Origin: Bradyrhizobium sp. WBOS07
GTDB taxonomy: Bacteria; Pseudomonadota; Alphaproteobacteria; Rhizobiales; Xanthobacteraceae
Reading direction: 5' to 3'
Assembly (NCBI RefSeq): GCF_024585165.1
Contig: NZ_CP029008.1
Coordinates: 310,001 to 374,000 of the forward strand
DNA: 64,000 nucleotides
The number at the start of each line of letters is the position of its first letter. Position 1 is the stretch's first letter. Made by a program: the position numbers and the translations under genes. Under the pieces are notes generated by a model. The model searched no databases, was not told the origin of the DNA, and saw only the letters and a program-made list of their open reading frames with translations. Shown here one piece after another: positions 26,201 to 36,353 of the stretch.

Positions 26201-26615
26201 GCTTTCCCTCTCCCCTTGTGGGTGTTCAGACCGGGGAGATGGTGGACGGGTGTTCGGAGACATCGTGGACACTTTCGACAGCTCAGTAAGGAGGCTGTCG
26301 GATGCCGTTCCGCGAGGTGTCTCGGATGGACGCGAGATTGGAGTTTGTCTGGCGTCTTCGACGTCGTGTTCAGAACCCAAACGATTGCAACCGTCGACAT
26401 CCGACCTCTCGACGGGAGCCCAGAAAGTGTCCACGATGTCTCCGAACACCCGTCCACCATCTCCCCGGTCTGAACAGTGGGAGAGGGTGGCTCGCCGCGC
26501 AGCGGCGAGACGGGTGAGGGGTTCCCTCCGCGAACGAAACTCTCAACGTCTGTACATGGGGAGAGATACCCCTCATCCGGCGCTCCGCGCCACCTTCTCC
26601 CGCAAGGGGAGAAGG
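26201..26615. repeat. Palindromic intergenic repeat A, split by an insertion
   Basis: The parts at 26201-26222 and 26477-26615 join into a two-hairpin repeat: CCCTCTCCCCTT-GTGGGAGAGGG, an inner GCTCGCCGCGCAGCGGCGAG palindrome, then ACCCCTCATCC...GCGCCACCTTCTCCCGCAAGGGGAGAAGG. A second copy, in the opposite orientation, lies at 52013-52153. The IS481-derived element sits exactly at the apex of the first hairpin, with GTGGG duplicated on each side. Confidence 0.85.
26223..26476 (+). mobile_element. Internally deleted IS481-type element (MITE-like), 254 bp
   Basis: The element has perfect 54-bp terminal inverted repeats (26223-26276 and 26423-26476), ends 5'-TGT...ACA-3', and a 5-bp target duplication GTGGG (26218-26222 and 26477-26481). 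Inside, an ATG at 26302 starts MPFREVSRMDARLEFV, matching the N-terminus of IS481-type transposases. A different frame ends with VFDVVFRTQTIATVDIRPLD and SEHPSTISPV, like their C-terminus. The middle of the transposase is deleted and the two halves are out of frame, so it cannot move by itself. The family call rests on remembered protein ends and TGT/ACA termini. Confidence 0.85.
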
Positions 26616-26634
26616 AAGAGCGCCGCCGCCAACT

Positions 26635-27261
26635 CTACTCTCCCCACATCCGCGCCAGGGTCGCGAGCCAGCAGCCTTCGCAATAGCGCGCGTCCTTGTA
26701 GTCGATCCAGTTGTGGGCGTAGACGCGGTCGAGAGGGATGCCGTACCGCGCGCGCAGCACCTTCACGAGGATCTTCCACGCCGCGACCTGCGCCTCGGTC
26801 GGGCCTGCGGCGACGTCGGGATAATTGCCGGCGAACTCGACGCCGATCGAATTGTCGCGCACGACCTGGCGGTAGGTCGGGCCGTTGTCGATGTACTTGT
26901 TGTCGTTGCGGTTGGCGCCGTCGCCATGGGTCGGCACCAGGTTTTCCGCGACCGCCCAATAGACTGTGCCGTCGGTCTCGACCCACACCGTGACGCCGCG
27001 GCGGGTCGGAGCCTTGGCCTGCGCCAGCGCGCCGCCGCGCGCCGAGCCCGCCGGCCCTTCGGTCTGGTGCACGATGATGTTGCGCCAGGGTCTTGCGTCG
27101 CGGACGTCTCCCCACGGCGCCAGCCAGACCATCTTCAGGCCGGGAATCTCCGGCGTGCCGGAGCCGCGCGCGAGCCTTGTCAGTTCGGCGTCCTCAGCGA
27201 CCGCGGGGAAGATCAGGCAGAGAGCGGCGAGAGCGGCCGCGAGCAGGCGGGCAATCATCAT
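26635..27261 (-). CDS. N-acetylmuramoyl-L-alanine amidase, amidase_2 type
   Basis: This 208-residue protein has a signal peptide (to about residue 22, PAVAE) and then a peptidoglycan amidase_2/PGRP fold. Zinc-ligand candidates are the His in IIVHQTEG near residue 65 and the His in VYAHNWIDYKD near residue 187, with the SIGVEFAGNYP strand between. Such enzymes cut the MurNAc-L-Ala bond in the periplasm, for cell-wall recycling or remodelling. ATGs at 27261 and 27258 are both possible. It runs downstream of a diguanylate cyclase gene with 35 bases between. Confidence 0.83.
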   Translation of the reverse strand: MMIARLLAAALAALCLIFPAVAEDAELTRLARGSGTPEIPGLKMVWLAPWGDVRDARPWRNIIVHQTEGPAGSARGGALAQAKAPTRRGVTVWVETDGTVYWAVAENLVPTHGDGANRNDNKYIDNGPTYRQVVRDNSIGVEFAGNYPDVAAGPTEAQVAAWKILVKVLRARYGIPLDRVYAHNWIDYKDARYCEGCWLATLARMWGE

Positions 27262-27296
27262 GCGGGGTCCAAGGGCGGCCGCAATCTAGCATGGCC

Positions 27297-28514
27297 TCAG
27301 GCGAAATGGTGCGAGGCCTCGCGCGAGTCGTTCGGTTCGGGCGACAGCGGCGGCGCCGGATCGTAGACGGCAAAGTCGTTCTTGCCGTTCTTCTTGGCGG
27401 CGTAGAGGGCGTGGTCGGCATTGGCCATCAGGCGGTCCGGGAACGCGCCGATGCCGTGATCCCATTGCGCGACGCCGATCGAGATCGCGATCGGGATGTC
27501 GTTGCCGGTGCAGGCCTCGGCATCCTGGCGGCAGACCTCGAGCACGCGGCGGGCGATCATCGCGGCCTCGCGCAGCGACGAGGACGGCAGCACGACGCAA
27601 AACTCGTCGCCGCCGGTGCGGGCGAGCATGTCGCCGGGCCGCAGCCGCGTCTGCGCCATCAGGGTGAAGTGCTTCAGGCAGGCATCGCCGGCGGCATGGC
27701 CGTGGGTGTCGTTGATGGTCTTGAAGCCGTCGAGATCGATCACCAGCAGCGAGAACGGCTGATGGCTGCGCTCGGAGCGGGCGCATTCCTCGGTCAGGCG
27801 CTGCAACAGATGCCGCCGGTTGGCGACGCCGGTGAGGTCGTCGAGCAGCGCGAGGTCGGCGACCTCGTTGCGCAGCCGCTCGATCGCCATCAGCAGGCAG
27901 GCGAAATTCCAGCCCATGGCCAGAAACACCAGCAGCAGGATCATGATGGACTGCAAGCCGTTGAAGTTGATCGCCGTGATGGCGCCGCCATAGCCGAGCA
28001 GCGCCGCGCCGGAGCGGACGGCGTGAATCGACAGCAGCAGAAATCCCACGATCGCCGCGAGCCGGGCGCCGGGATTCTCCCGGCCGCTCTGCTCGCCGAT
28101 CAGCAGCGGCAGCGTCAGCAGGATCGGGGTCGATTGGGCCAGCGAGTAGATCACGACCCGCATCGGCATGTTGTCGGTGACGACCAGGAAGAACGCGAGC
28201 CCGGCGGTCGCGAGCAGCGAATTGACGATGGCGGCCGGCCAGGATACCGGCCGGTGATAGAACCGCGCCACGCCCATGCAGGCGAGCCAGGACGAAAAGA
28301 TCATGATGCCGCCGCCGGCGATCAGCGGGAAGCGCGGGTCCATCACGTCGCGCAGCATCGAGATCGCCGCGCCCGATGCGGCCAGAAACGCGGCCGCCGT
28401 CCAGTACCGCGCCGCCTCGAATTTGGGATAGGCGCGCGCCACATAGGCCCAGACCATGCCCAGCGCCAGGAAGTTGATGACGATGACGGTCCAGAGTGTC
28501 GGCACGCTCAGCAT
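27297..28514 (-). CDS. Membrane-anchored diguanylate cyclase (GGDEF)
   Basis: This 405-residue protein has about six hydrophobic helices in its first 200 residues (LWTVIVINFLALGMVWAY first), then a GGDEF domain. The active-site loop reads RTGGDEF, and an inhibitory I-site RPGD stands exactly five residues before it, so product inhibition by c-di-GMP is likely. It makes c-di-GMP from GTP at the inner membrane. The frame is open to 28601; the ATG at 28514 is chosen because the first membrane helix starts immediately after it. No EAL domain is attached. Confidence 0.88.
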   Translation of the reverse strand: MLSVPTLWTVIVINFLALGMVWAYVARAYPKFEAARYWTAAAFLAASGAAISMLRDVMDPRFPLIAGGGIMIFSSWLACMGVARFYHRPVSWPAAIVNSLLATAGLAFFLVVTDNMPMRVVIYSLAQSTPILLTLPLLIGEQSGRENPGARLAAIVGFLLLSIHAVRSGAALLGYGGAITAINFNGLQSIMILLLVFLAMGWNFACLLMAIERLRNEVADLALLDDLTGVANRRHLLQRLTEECARSERSHQPFSLLVIDLDGFKTINDTHGHAAGDACLKHFTLMAQTRLRPGDMLARTGGDEFCVVLPSSSLREAAMIARRVLEVCRQDAEACTGNDIPIAISIGVAQWDHGIGAFPDRLMANADHALYAAKKNGKNDFAVYDPAPPLSPEPNDSREASHHFA

Positions 28515-28932
28515 GGCGACTGCGGGACGCGCATGGTCCCGCCCTCTTCGTTTGGCAAACGTCCGTACATTACCCGCCCCCGTGTTCTTGCGGAGGATCA
28601 TGTGCGCGACGCGCTTAATGGAGTCTCACCGCAATCGCGCAAACTCCGGCGTTGGTTTTGGATTGATGAATCCCAAAAGCGGCCTCCGGCATCGTTAATC
28701 AAGCCCTGCCGCGCACGCGTGGGCCGCGCCGCGGCGGGGGTGCGAAGCGGATTCGCGCGGCAAAATCACCTGAAAATGCATCTGAGCTGTGGATAACGCG
28801 ATGACATCGATGTGACAGCGCGGGGCAGAGACCTGCGAATCTGCTGAGCTTGCGCCTGAGGATGTTGCGAGGCTGGCCCTCCGCCGAGCATCCCTCGTGT
28901 CGCGTTTCACCATTAACCCTTAAGAGGATCCT
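28515..28932. other. 418-base intergenic region upstream of the Lys-rich small gene
   Basis: No gene was found. The region contains a GC-rich palindromic spot (CGCGCACGCGTGGGCCGCGCCGCGGC, near 28708-28735) and an AT-richer tract before the ribosome site of the small gene at 28933. It probably holds the promoter of that gene and of the divergent diguanylate cyclase. Confidence 0.5.
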
Positions 28933-29001
28933 ATGGCTAAGAAAGCGAAGAAGGCGACGAAGAAGAAGGCGAAGAAGGCCAAGAAGGCGAAGAAGAAGTA
29001 A
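28933..29001 (+). CDS. 22-residue Lys/Ala-rich basic microprotein
   Basis: A tiny frame encodes M-A-K-K-A-K-K-A-T then runs of K with single A residues, giving 15 Lys, 5 Ala, one Thr and the initiating Met. The ATG has an excellent AGAGGA ribosome site five bases upstream, and a strong GC hairpin follows the stop. The sequence resembles the basic tails of histone-H1-like HC1/HU proteins. It may bind DNA or RNA; that is inference. It is too short for usual gene calling. Confidence 0.7.
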   Translation: MAKKAKKATKKKAKKAKKAKKK

Positions 29002-29016
29002 CGAGGCTTGTTCTTT

Positions 29017-29045
29017 GCCCGGGTGGAGCCTCGCTCCGCCCGGGC
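29017..29045 (+). terminator. Hairpin after the Lys-rich microprotein gene
   Basis: GCCCGGGTGGAG pairs with CTCCGCCCGGGC (12 bp, one G-T) around a CCTCG loop, 15 bases after the stop. There is no clear T-run, so it may be a terminator or a 3'-end protecting structure. Confidence 0.65.
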
Positions 29046-29101
29046 GTCGGGTGAGGGTTTGATGTGGCGGGCGCGAGCTCGCTTTTTTATTGGCCGGGAG
29101 G

Positions 29102-29713
29102 CTACCTCTCCGCGAACGCCAGCTTGGCGCCGAGTGCGGCAAAGCCGGCGGCGAAGCTGCGGCGCAGCCAGGCCATGACGCGGGGGCGCGAGATGACGCG
29201 CTCGCGCACCGAGGCGGCGCAGAGGCCGTAGACGGCGAACACCGCGAAGGTCATCGCCATGAAGGCGCCGCTCAATTCCAGCATGCGCGCCAGCACATGG
29301 GCCTCGTCCGCGGCGATGAACTGCGGCAGGAAGGCGAGGAAGAAGATCGACAGCTTGGGATTGAGGATGTTGATCAGAAAGCCGGTGACGACGACGCGGC
29401 CGCTCGAACGCTCGCTGATCCCGCCCTCGACCGAAAGCGCCCCGCTCTCGCGCAGCGCCTGCCAGGACATGTAGAGCAGATAGGCGACGCCGCCCCATTT
29501 CAGCGCGGCGAAGGCGAGCGCGCTGGTGTGGAGCACGGCGGCGAGCCCCAACATCGCGGCACACATATGCGGCACGATCCCGAGGGTGCAACCGAAGGCG
29601 GCGGCAAGGCTGGCGTGCGAGCCGCGCGTCAGCGCCACAGCCAGCGTGTAGAGCACGCCGGTGCCGGGCGAGGCGACGACGATGAGCGAGGTGAGCAGGA
29701 AGGACCAGGACAT
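29102..29713 (-). CDS. LysE-family amino-acid exporter
   Basis: This 203-residue inner-membrane protein has about six hydrophobic segments and the LysE/RhtB signature LTSLIVVASPGTGVLYTLAVAL at the front, then FLINILNPKLSIFFLAFLPQF near residue 110. Family members export amino acids or related metabolites using the proton gradient. The substrate is unknown. It is in an intergenic-rich stretch with no linked LysR-type regulator gene. A second LysE-family gene lies at 40864. Confidence 0.88.
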   Translation of the reverse strand: MSWSFLLTSLIVVASPGTGVLYTLAVALTRGSHASLAAAFGCTLGIVPHMCAAMLGLAAVLHTSALAFAALKWGGVAYLLYMSWQALRESGALSVEGGISERSSGRVVVTGFLINILNPKLSIFFLAFLPQFIAADEAHVLARMLELSGAFMAMTFAVFAVYGLCAASVRERVISRPRVMAWLRRSFAAGFAALGAKLAFAER

Positions 29714-29863
29714 GGCCGAACCATAGCAGCCCGCCTCGCGACGCGGAAGCTGCGCCTTCAGCTACGATGGCGGGCTGACAAGCGCTGAGCGCACCAACGA
29801 GGCTTGCGCCACGACGCTGTCGCACCGCGGCGCGCGCGCCTCAGGATGACGGATCGAGGCGGG

Positions 29864-30238
29864 TCAGGACAGCTGCGCGAGCTCGGCTTCGCGCAGCACG
29901 TCGAGCGGCGCCCAGGGTTTTGCCCAGAACTTCGCACCCTCGGGCAAGGGCTGCATCAGCGGGCGGCCGGAGGTGACGACGACGTCGAGCCCGGGATTGC
30001 GATCCTTGGCGACATGGGCGAGCTCGACCCCGTTCATGCGGCCGGCGAGCTGCACGTCGGTCATCATCAGACAGAGCGCGCCGGCGCTCTTCTCGAGCAC
30101 GCGCTCGGCGGCCTCGGCGCTCTCGCACTGGATCACCTGATAGCCGCTCTCTTCCAGCAGGAGACACAGCATCTCGCGCTGCATGACGTCGTCCTCGACG
30201 ATCAGAGCCGTGGCACGAAATGGTTGAGCTTGTCCCAT
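29864..30238 (-). CDS. Single-domain response regulator
   Basis: This 124-residue protein is a lone CheY-like receiver domain. The acidic pocket (VEDD at residues 14-17), phospho-acceptor Asp in MMTDVQLAG near residue 60, the VTSG switch and the AKPW lysine are all present. There is no output domain, so it must act on another protein. No histidine kinase gene is adjacent. It is divergent from the short-chain dehydrogenase gene at 30360. Confidence 0.87.
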   Translation of the reverse strand: MGQAQPFRATALIVEDDVMQREMLCLLLEESGYQVIQCESAEAAERVLEKSAGALCLMMTDVQLAGRMNGVELAHVAKDRNPGLDVVVTSGRPLMQPLPEGAKFWAKPWAPLDVLREAELAQLS

Positions 30239-30359
30239 GAGCGTCTCCCAATGCTTGCTTGCGTAACGTACGTTAAGGAGGAAATTCCCATGGAGTTCGG
30301 TTCCATTCTGAAAAAATGTAAATCATAGTTCCAATGTGGAAACTCGACGGGGGAACACC

Positions 30360-31190
30360 ATGACAGCGATTCGGGGCGCCGCCGCCATCACGGGAGCCGC
30401 CAGCGGCATCGGCCGGGCGCTGGCCATCGAGCTTGCGCGGCGTGGCTGCGATCTCGCGCTCGCCGATCGCGACGAGGCCGGGCTGAAGGCGCTGGCGGCG
30501 GAGATCGGACGAGACCGCAAGGTCAGCGTGCATCGCGTCGACGTCGGCGTGCCCGCCGACATCGCGCAATTTGCGGCCGAGGCGATTTCCGCGCATCCGG
30601 AGCTCGGCATCCTCGTCAACAATGCCGGCGTGGCGCTGATGGGCTCGTTCGATGAGATCGACCAGGCGCAGATGGACTGGCTGTTCGACATCAATTTCTG
30701 GGGCGTGGTGCACGGCACGCGCGCCTTCCTGCCGCATCTGACGACGAGGAGCGAAGCGCATATCGTCAACCTGTCCTCGATCTTCGGCATCATCGCCCCG
30801 CCGGGACAATCGGCCTATGCGGCAGCGAAATTCGCGGTGCGCGGCTTTTCCGAGAGCGTGCGGCACGAGCTCAGCGTTGCGGGAAGTCCCGTCAAACTGT
30901 CGGTGGTGCATCCCGGCGGCGTCGCCACCGCGATCGCGCGCAATTCCCGCAGCGGAATCGGCGTCACCGACAATGCCCGCCGCGCGCAGTCGATCGAGCG
31001 GTTCGAGAACGCGGCCAAGACCACGCCGAAGGACGCCGCGCTGCGCATCATCAAGGGCATTGAACGGAACGAGCCGCGCATCCTGATCGGCAACGACGCC
31101 CGCTTCATGGACCTGCTGCAGCGCTTCCGCCCGGGCACCTATTGGGCGCCGCTGCAACGGAAGCTGGAGAGGATGGCGAAGGGGCAGTGA
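30360..31190 (+). CDS. Short-chain dehydrogenase/reductase
   Basis: This 276-residue enzyme has a classical SDR fold: the NAD(P)-binding TGAASGIG near residue 11, the NNAG motif near 88, and the catalytic Ser-Tyr-Lys in NLSSIFG and SAYAAAKFAV. It oxidises or reduces a hydroxyl or keto group in the cytoplasm. The start at ATG 30360 has a GGGGGA site six bases upstream. The C-terminal extension (FRPGTYWAPLQRKLERMAKGQ) resembles membrane-associated SDRs. The substrate is unknown. Confidence 0.87.
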   Translation: MTAIRGAAAITGAASGIGRALAIELARRGCDLALADRDEAGLKALAAEIGRDRKVSVHRVDVGVPADIAQFAAEAISAHPELGILVNNAGVALMGSFDEIDQAQMDWLFDINFWGVVHGTRAFLPHLTTRSEAHIVNLSSIFGIIAPPGQSAYAAAKFAVRGFSESVRHELSVAGSPVKLSVVHPGGVATAIARNSRSGIGVTDNARRAQSIERFENAAKTTPKDAALRIIKGIERNEPRILIGNDARFMDLLQRFRPGTYWAPLQRKLERMAKGQ

Positions 31191-31223
31191 GTGACGCGAT
31201 GGCGTCGCCGCACTCTTCGCTGT

Positions 31224-31315
31224 CGTAGGGTGGGCAAAGCGAAGCGCGCCCACGATTTCTCACGATGACGCAAAGGTGGTGGGCACGGCGCAAGAGCGCC
31301 TTTGCCCAACCTACG
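31224..31315. repeat. Palindromic intergenic repeat B, copy 1
   Basis: CGTAGGGTGGGCAAAGCGAA on the left pairs with GCGCCTTTGCCCAACCTACG on the right, with an inner GCGCGCCCAC / GTGGGCACGGCG pairing. Similar copies are at 44271-44355 and 52396-52484. It lies between the dehydrogenase and lytic transglycosylase genes, which converge, and may serve as a bidirectional transcript end. Confidence 0.8.
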
Positions 31316-31330
31316 AATTCAGCGCCCGCC

Positions 31331-32137
31331 TCACTGCCCTGCCAAACGATCCGCGAAATAGCCGATGGTCTTGCGATACACCACCGCCCTGTTCCACTCG
31401 CGCATCGCCTCGAAATTGGCGGTGCCTTCGCCGTAGGGCTGGCCCATCTTGAAGCCGCTCGTGTGCAAGAGGTTCGCGGTCGAGGCGAGCACGTCGGGGA
31501 TGCTGTGCCGGAGGTCGACATGGCCGTCGCCGTCGAAATCGACGCCGTACTTGATGTAGGACGACGGCAAGAACTGAGTCTGGCCGATCTCGCCGGCAAA
31601 GGCGCCGATCATGTCGCGCAGCGGCAGGTCGCCGCGCTGCACGATCTTGAGCGCGGCGAGCAGCTCGCCCTGGAACAGATCGGTGCGGCGGCAATCATGC
31701 GCCAACGTCGCCAGCGTGCGGACCACCGGCATCTTGCCGATGTCGCCCTTGCCGAAATCGCTCTCCAGGCCCCAGATCGCGACCAGGATGTACCTGGGCA
31801 CGCCGAATTTCTGCTCGATGCGCGAGAGCAGCGCGGCATGGCGCTGCAGCATCGCGCGGCCACCATTGATGCGGCCCGGGCCGACGCGGGTCGAGACGTA
31901 TTGCTCGAAGGTCTTGTTGAAGGTGTAGCGCTGGCGGCGGTCGAAGGCGAGCACCGCAGGGTCGGGCGTCACGCCGCCTAGCGCCGAATTGGTGACGCTC
32001 GCCGAGACGCCGGCCGCCTGCGCCTCCTGGGCCATGGCGGCGACGAAGGTGTTGAAGTCGCCGCCGCAGCGCGCGGCCTGCGCCGAGCCGCCGGCCAGAG
32101 CAAGGACGGCAGCGGCGGCGAGTAGCGGTCTCAGCAT
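31331..32137 (-). CDS. Lytic murein transglycosylase, MltB/SltB type
   Basis: This 268-residue protein has a signal peptide (to about residue 21, SAQAA) and a lytic transglycosylase domain. The catalytic Glu is in IWGLESDFGKG near residue 125; FAGEIGQTQFLPSSYIKYGVDFDGDG follows, as in MltB-family enzymes. It cleaves the MurNAc-GlcNAc bond in peptidoglycan with 1,6-anhydro product. The frame is open to 32242, but the signal peptide fixes the start at 32137. It could work with the amidase at 26635 (inference). Confidence 0.9.
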   Translation of the reverse strand: MLRPLLAAAAVLALAGGSAQAARCGGDFNTFVAAMAQEAQAAGVSASVTNSALGGVTPDPAVLAFDRRQRYTFNKTFEQYVSTRVGPGRINGGRAMLQRHAALLSRIEQKFGVPRYILVAIWGLESDFGKGDIGKMPVVRTLATLAHDCRRTDLFQGELLAALKIVQRGDLPLRDMIGAFAGEIGQTQFLPSSYIKYGVDFDGDGHVDLRHSIPDVLASTANLLHTSGFKMGQPYGEGTANFEAMREWNRAVVYRKTIGYFADRLAGQ

Positions 32138-32292
32138 GCGGAGCAATCCCCCAAAAATAATGCGCGAAGCAGCGCGCGGATCATGCCCGGGAAAGCCGCG
32201 AGCGTCAAAGCAGGAGGCTTGATCCGCATCAAACCGTCTCACTCCCTGCTTTCTAGATTGCCGTCAACAGGAGAACCGCAGGAGACTTACCC

Positions 32293-32820
32293 ATGACCGG
32301 AATTACCCTGACCGCCGAGCAGATTCGCAATGCGCCCGCAGCGGTGCGGCAATGGATCGAGCAGGAGGTGATCTCTTCGCTCGGCCTTACGCCCCGCGCC
32401 CCCGTGACGATCCCGCCCCAGGCGTCCCATCTCGTCGCCTGCAGCGTGGAAGACGTCGCCGGCGTGCTCGAGCACATCAGGGGCGTGCTGCCGGCGGTCA
32501 ACGTGCTGCTCGAGCTCGGTCGTCCCGGCATCAGCTTCGGCCAGCCCGCAGTGATGACGTTCCGCCTGATGGACATCCTGCACCACACCCGCCTGCACGA
32601 CGTCGGCGAGGTCATCACCTGCCTCGAGATGATCAACCAGGCGCTGGTCGAGGTGAAGAAGGATCCGTCGGTGCGGTTCTGCGGCTTCGACAATGAAGGC
32701 CATTGCCTGATCGCACCGCAGACGCAAGCGAGCATCGCCACGCTGTGGCAAAACATGATGGAACGCCAGCAGGCCGCGCAGCAGCACGCATCCGCCGGCC
32801 GGGCTGCGCCGGCGGCGTGA
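32293..32820 (+). CDS. Hypothetical protein, 175 residues
   Basis: This soluble protein is not recognised. It begins with MTGITLTAEQIRNAPAAVRQ, contains LVACSVEDVAGVLEHIRGVL and VMTFRLMDILHHTRLHDVGE, and ends in a low-complexity Gln/Ala/His tail (RQQAAQQHASAG). Codon use is typical of the region. A GGAGA site precedes the ATG at a reasonable distance. Nothing in its neighbours suggests a role. Confidence 0.65.
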   Translation: MTGITLTAEQIRNAPAAVRQWIEQEVISSLGLTPRAPVTIPPQASHLVACSVEDVAGVLEHIRGVLPAVNVLLELGRPGISFGQPAVMTFRLMDILHHTRLHDVGEVITCLEMINQALVEVKKDPSVRFCGFDNEGHCLIAPQTQASIATLWQNMMERQQAAQQHASAGRAAPAA

Positions 32821-32848
32821 GGGGAATGGTATCGCGGCACTTTCCCCT

Positions 32849-32953
32849 CGTCATTCCGGGGCGCGCGTAGCGCGAACCCGGAATCCATTTCTCCACCGTC
32901 TCTGCCGCCTGATGGATTCCGGGCTCGCGACTTCGTCGCGCCCCGGAATGACG
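32849..32953. repeat. Palindromic intergenic repeat C, copy 1 (CGTCATTCCGGGGCGCG type)
   Basis: CGTCATTCCGGGGCGCG on the left and CGCGCCCCGGAATGACG on the right form a long inverted repeat, with internal ACCCGGAATCCAT / ATGGATTCCGGGCT pairing. Further full or partial copies are at 38869, 43258 and 50700. Confidence 0.85.
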
Positions 32954-33015
32954 GATGAAAGAGTTGGCGCTATGATATCGTTGCTTGCGCCGCGCGATCG
33001 CCGCTTTCTGCCAGC

Positions 33016-33363
33016 ATGAAGCAATCAGCCATGTCCAACCCTCAACCCGCCCGCTCCCTGCTCCGCATCCCCCTGTTCCGCCTGCTCGCCATCAACCTTG
33101 CGATCGGCGCCTGCGCCGCGGCGCTGCTCGTCGGTGGGCTGCTCTGGCTCAATCCCGGACATCTGCGCGAGCTGATCTTCGCCGACAGCTCGCCCGGCGT
33201 CGCGCTGGGGCTGCTGCTGGCCTCCTTCCTCATCACCTTCGGCTCGGCCGCGATGGGCAGCGCGATCATGGCGCAGGGGCGGAAAGAGGACAGCGGCAAA
33301 GGCGGCGGGCACGGATCGCGGCTCGCCGTGCAGGAGGTAGCGCAGCGCACGCGCACGCGATGA
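33016..33363 (+). CDS. Small membrane protein, unknown function
   Basis: This 115-residue protein has two hydrophobic helices (about 21-45 and 60-84: LAINLAIGACAAALLVGGLLW and ALGLLLASFLITFGSAAMGS) and a short Lys/Gly-rich cytoplasmic tail (KEDSGKGGGHG). It looks like an inner-membrane hairpin. No family is recognised. Both ATG 33016 and ATG 33031 are possible starts; neither has a strong ribosome site. Confidence 0.6.
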   Translation: MKQSAMSNPQPARSLLRIPLFRLLAINLAIGACAAALLVGGLLWLNPGHLRELIFADSSPGVALGLLLASFLITFGSAAMGSAIMAQGRKEDSGKGGGHGSRLAVQEVAQRTRTR

Positions 33364-33827
33364 GATACGCGCCGCCATGCAAGCCGCTTCATGTCATCTG
33401 CACGCAAGCGGGAGGACGTGCAGGCCAGCGCAACTTTCCGACAAGAACGCGGCCCACATGCGTGCGGCGCGAGGACGCAAAGACGAACAAAGTGGTGTGA
33501 CAATCCAACCAATTGCTTCGATGTGGCACCACATCACACATCGCAGCCAACGCATATCTGATGCGCTCGCCGCGACATCGCCGCCGCCATGATTCATCTT
33601 GCCATCGCAGCGCGGCTTCTATAGCCTTCTATTTTAGGTTGTCACCCCGCCAGCCCCGGGCGACACTGAAGACCAGAATAAACGGCGGGCTTCGGCCCGC
33701 CGTTTATGAGGCGAGCATTGGTGAGACGGGGGTCTCCGATGCGGCGGGTCCGCGGCAACGGCTCCGTGCCGCCGCCGAAAGGCGCAAAGTCATTTGACTA
33801 TGGCGCTGCTATCGACGACAAGCCGCC
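33364..33827. other. 464-base region with a strong hairpin; possible small RNA
   Basis: No convincing gene is found. The interval contains an AT-rich stretch (33590-33640) with TTGCCA at 33599 and TATAGC at 33620 as a weak promoter candidate with a short 15-base spacer. A TGTC...GACA hairpin (33640-33666) and the long terminator-like hairpin at 33678-33707 follow. Together these could mark an 80-base RNA, but support is weak. Confidence 0.35.
33678..33707. terminator. 13-bp perfect hairpin, possible bidirectional terminator
   Basis: ATAAACGGCGGGC pairs perfectly with GCCCGCCGTTTAT around a TTCG tetraloop. The A/T-rich stem base is symmetric, so it could end transcripts from either side. It has no gene directly upstream on either strand. 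Confidence 0.65.
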
Positions 33828-34064
33828 ATGGCCAAAAAACCCGGAACCAACCCCAAAGGCGAATTCGCCTTCTTCAACGTCGTCTATGAAGACGATTCCC
33901 AGCGCTCCAACCGCCGCGTGCCCGCAGAACTGCTCGGCGGCCTCGACGGCGACGAACCCGCCCGCGGCTTCATCATGGAACAGGACCGCGAGATCGCGGA
34001 GAAGAGCGGCCGGCCGGCGCTGGAGATCAAGCGGCTGGAACGCGTCGGGGCGAAGAAGAAGTAG
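33828..34064 (+). CDS. Hypothetical small protein, 78 residues
   Basis: A soluble charged protein, MAKKPGTNPKGEFAFFNVVY followed by acidic and basic patches and ending in VGAKKK. No family is recognised, but the compact beginning and codon usage suggest a real gene. It has no membrane segment. It lies between two hairpins and ends 15 bases before a palindromic repeat. Confidence 0.65.
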   Translation: MAKKPGTNPKGEFAFFNVVYEDDSQRSNRRVPAELLGGLDGDEPARGFIMEQDREIAEKSGRPALEIKRLERVGAKKK

Positions 34065-34078
34065 GCGCGGCTGCTCCG

Positions 34079-34160
34079 CGTCATTGCGAGCGCAGCGAAG
34101 TAAACCAGAAATGCCTCTGCGGGAAAGACTCTGGATTGCTTCGCTACGCTCGCAATGACG
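34079..34160. repeat. Palindromic intergenic repeat D (CGTCATTGCGAGCG type)
   Basis: CGTCATTGCGAGCGCAGCGA on the left pairs with TCGCTACGCTCGCAATGACG on the right, an imperfect palindrome in the style of Rhizobiales intergenic repeats. It is followed at once by a separate terminator hairpin. Confidence 0.8.
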
Positions 34161-34164
34161 GCAA

Positions 34165-34200
34165 AGCAAAATCGGCGGGCCAAGGCCCGCCGTTTTGCTT
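34165..34200. terminator. Bidirectional terminator between the 78-residue gene and rpoD
   Basis: CGGCGGGC / GCCCGCCG with loop CAAG (34173-34192) is flanked by A-rich sequence on one side and TTTTGCTTT on the other, so each strand carries a U-tract. On the minus strand it lies 18-50 bases after the rpoD stop. Confidence 0.85.
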
Positions 34201-34217
34201 TCGATCGCTGCCTGCGA

Positions 34218-36353
<2,136 letters not shown>

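Noticed and set aside
26302..26475. A full small gene inside the IS481-type element
   Set aside because: The two transposase-like parts are in different frames and the middle is missing, so it is a remnant, not a gene.
28913..28923. CtrA site TTAACCCTTAA before the Lys-rich microprotein
   Set aside because: The spacer between the TTAA halves is three bases rather than seven.
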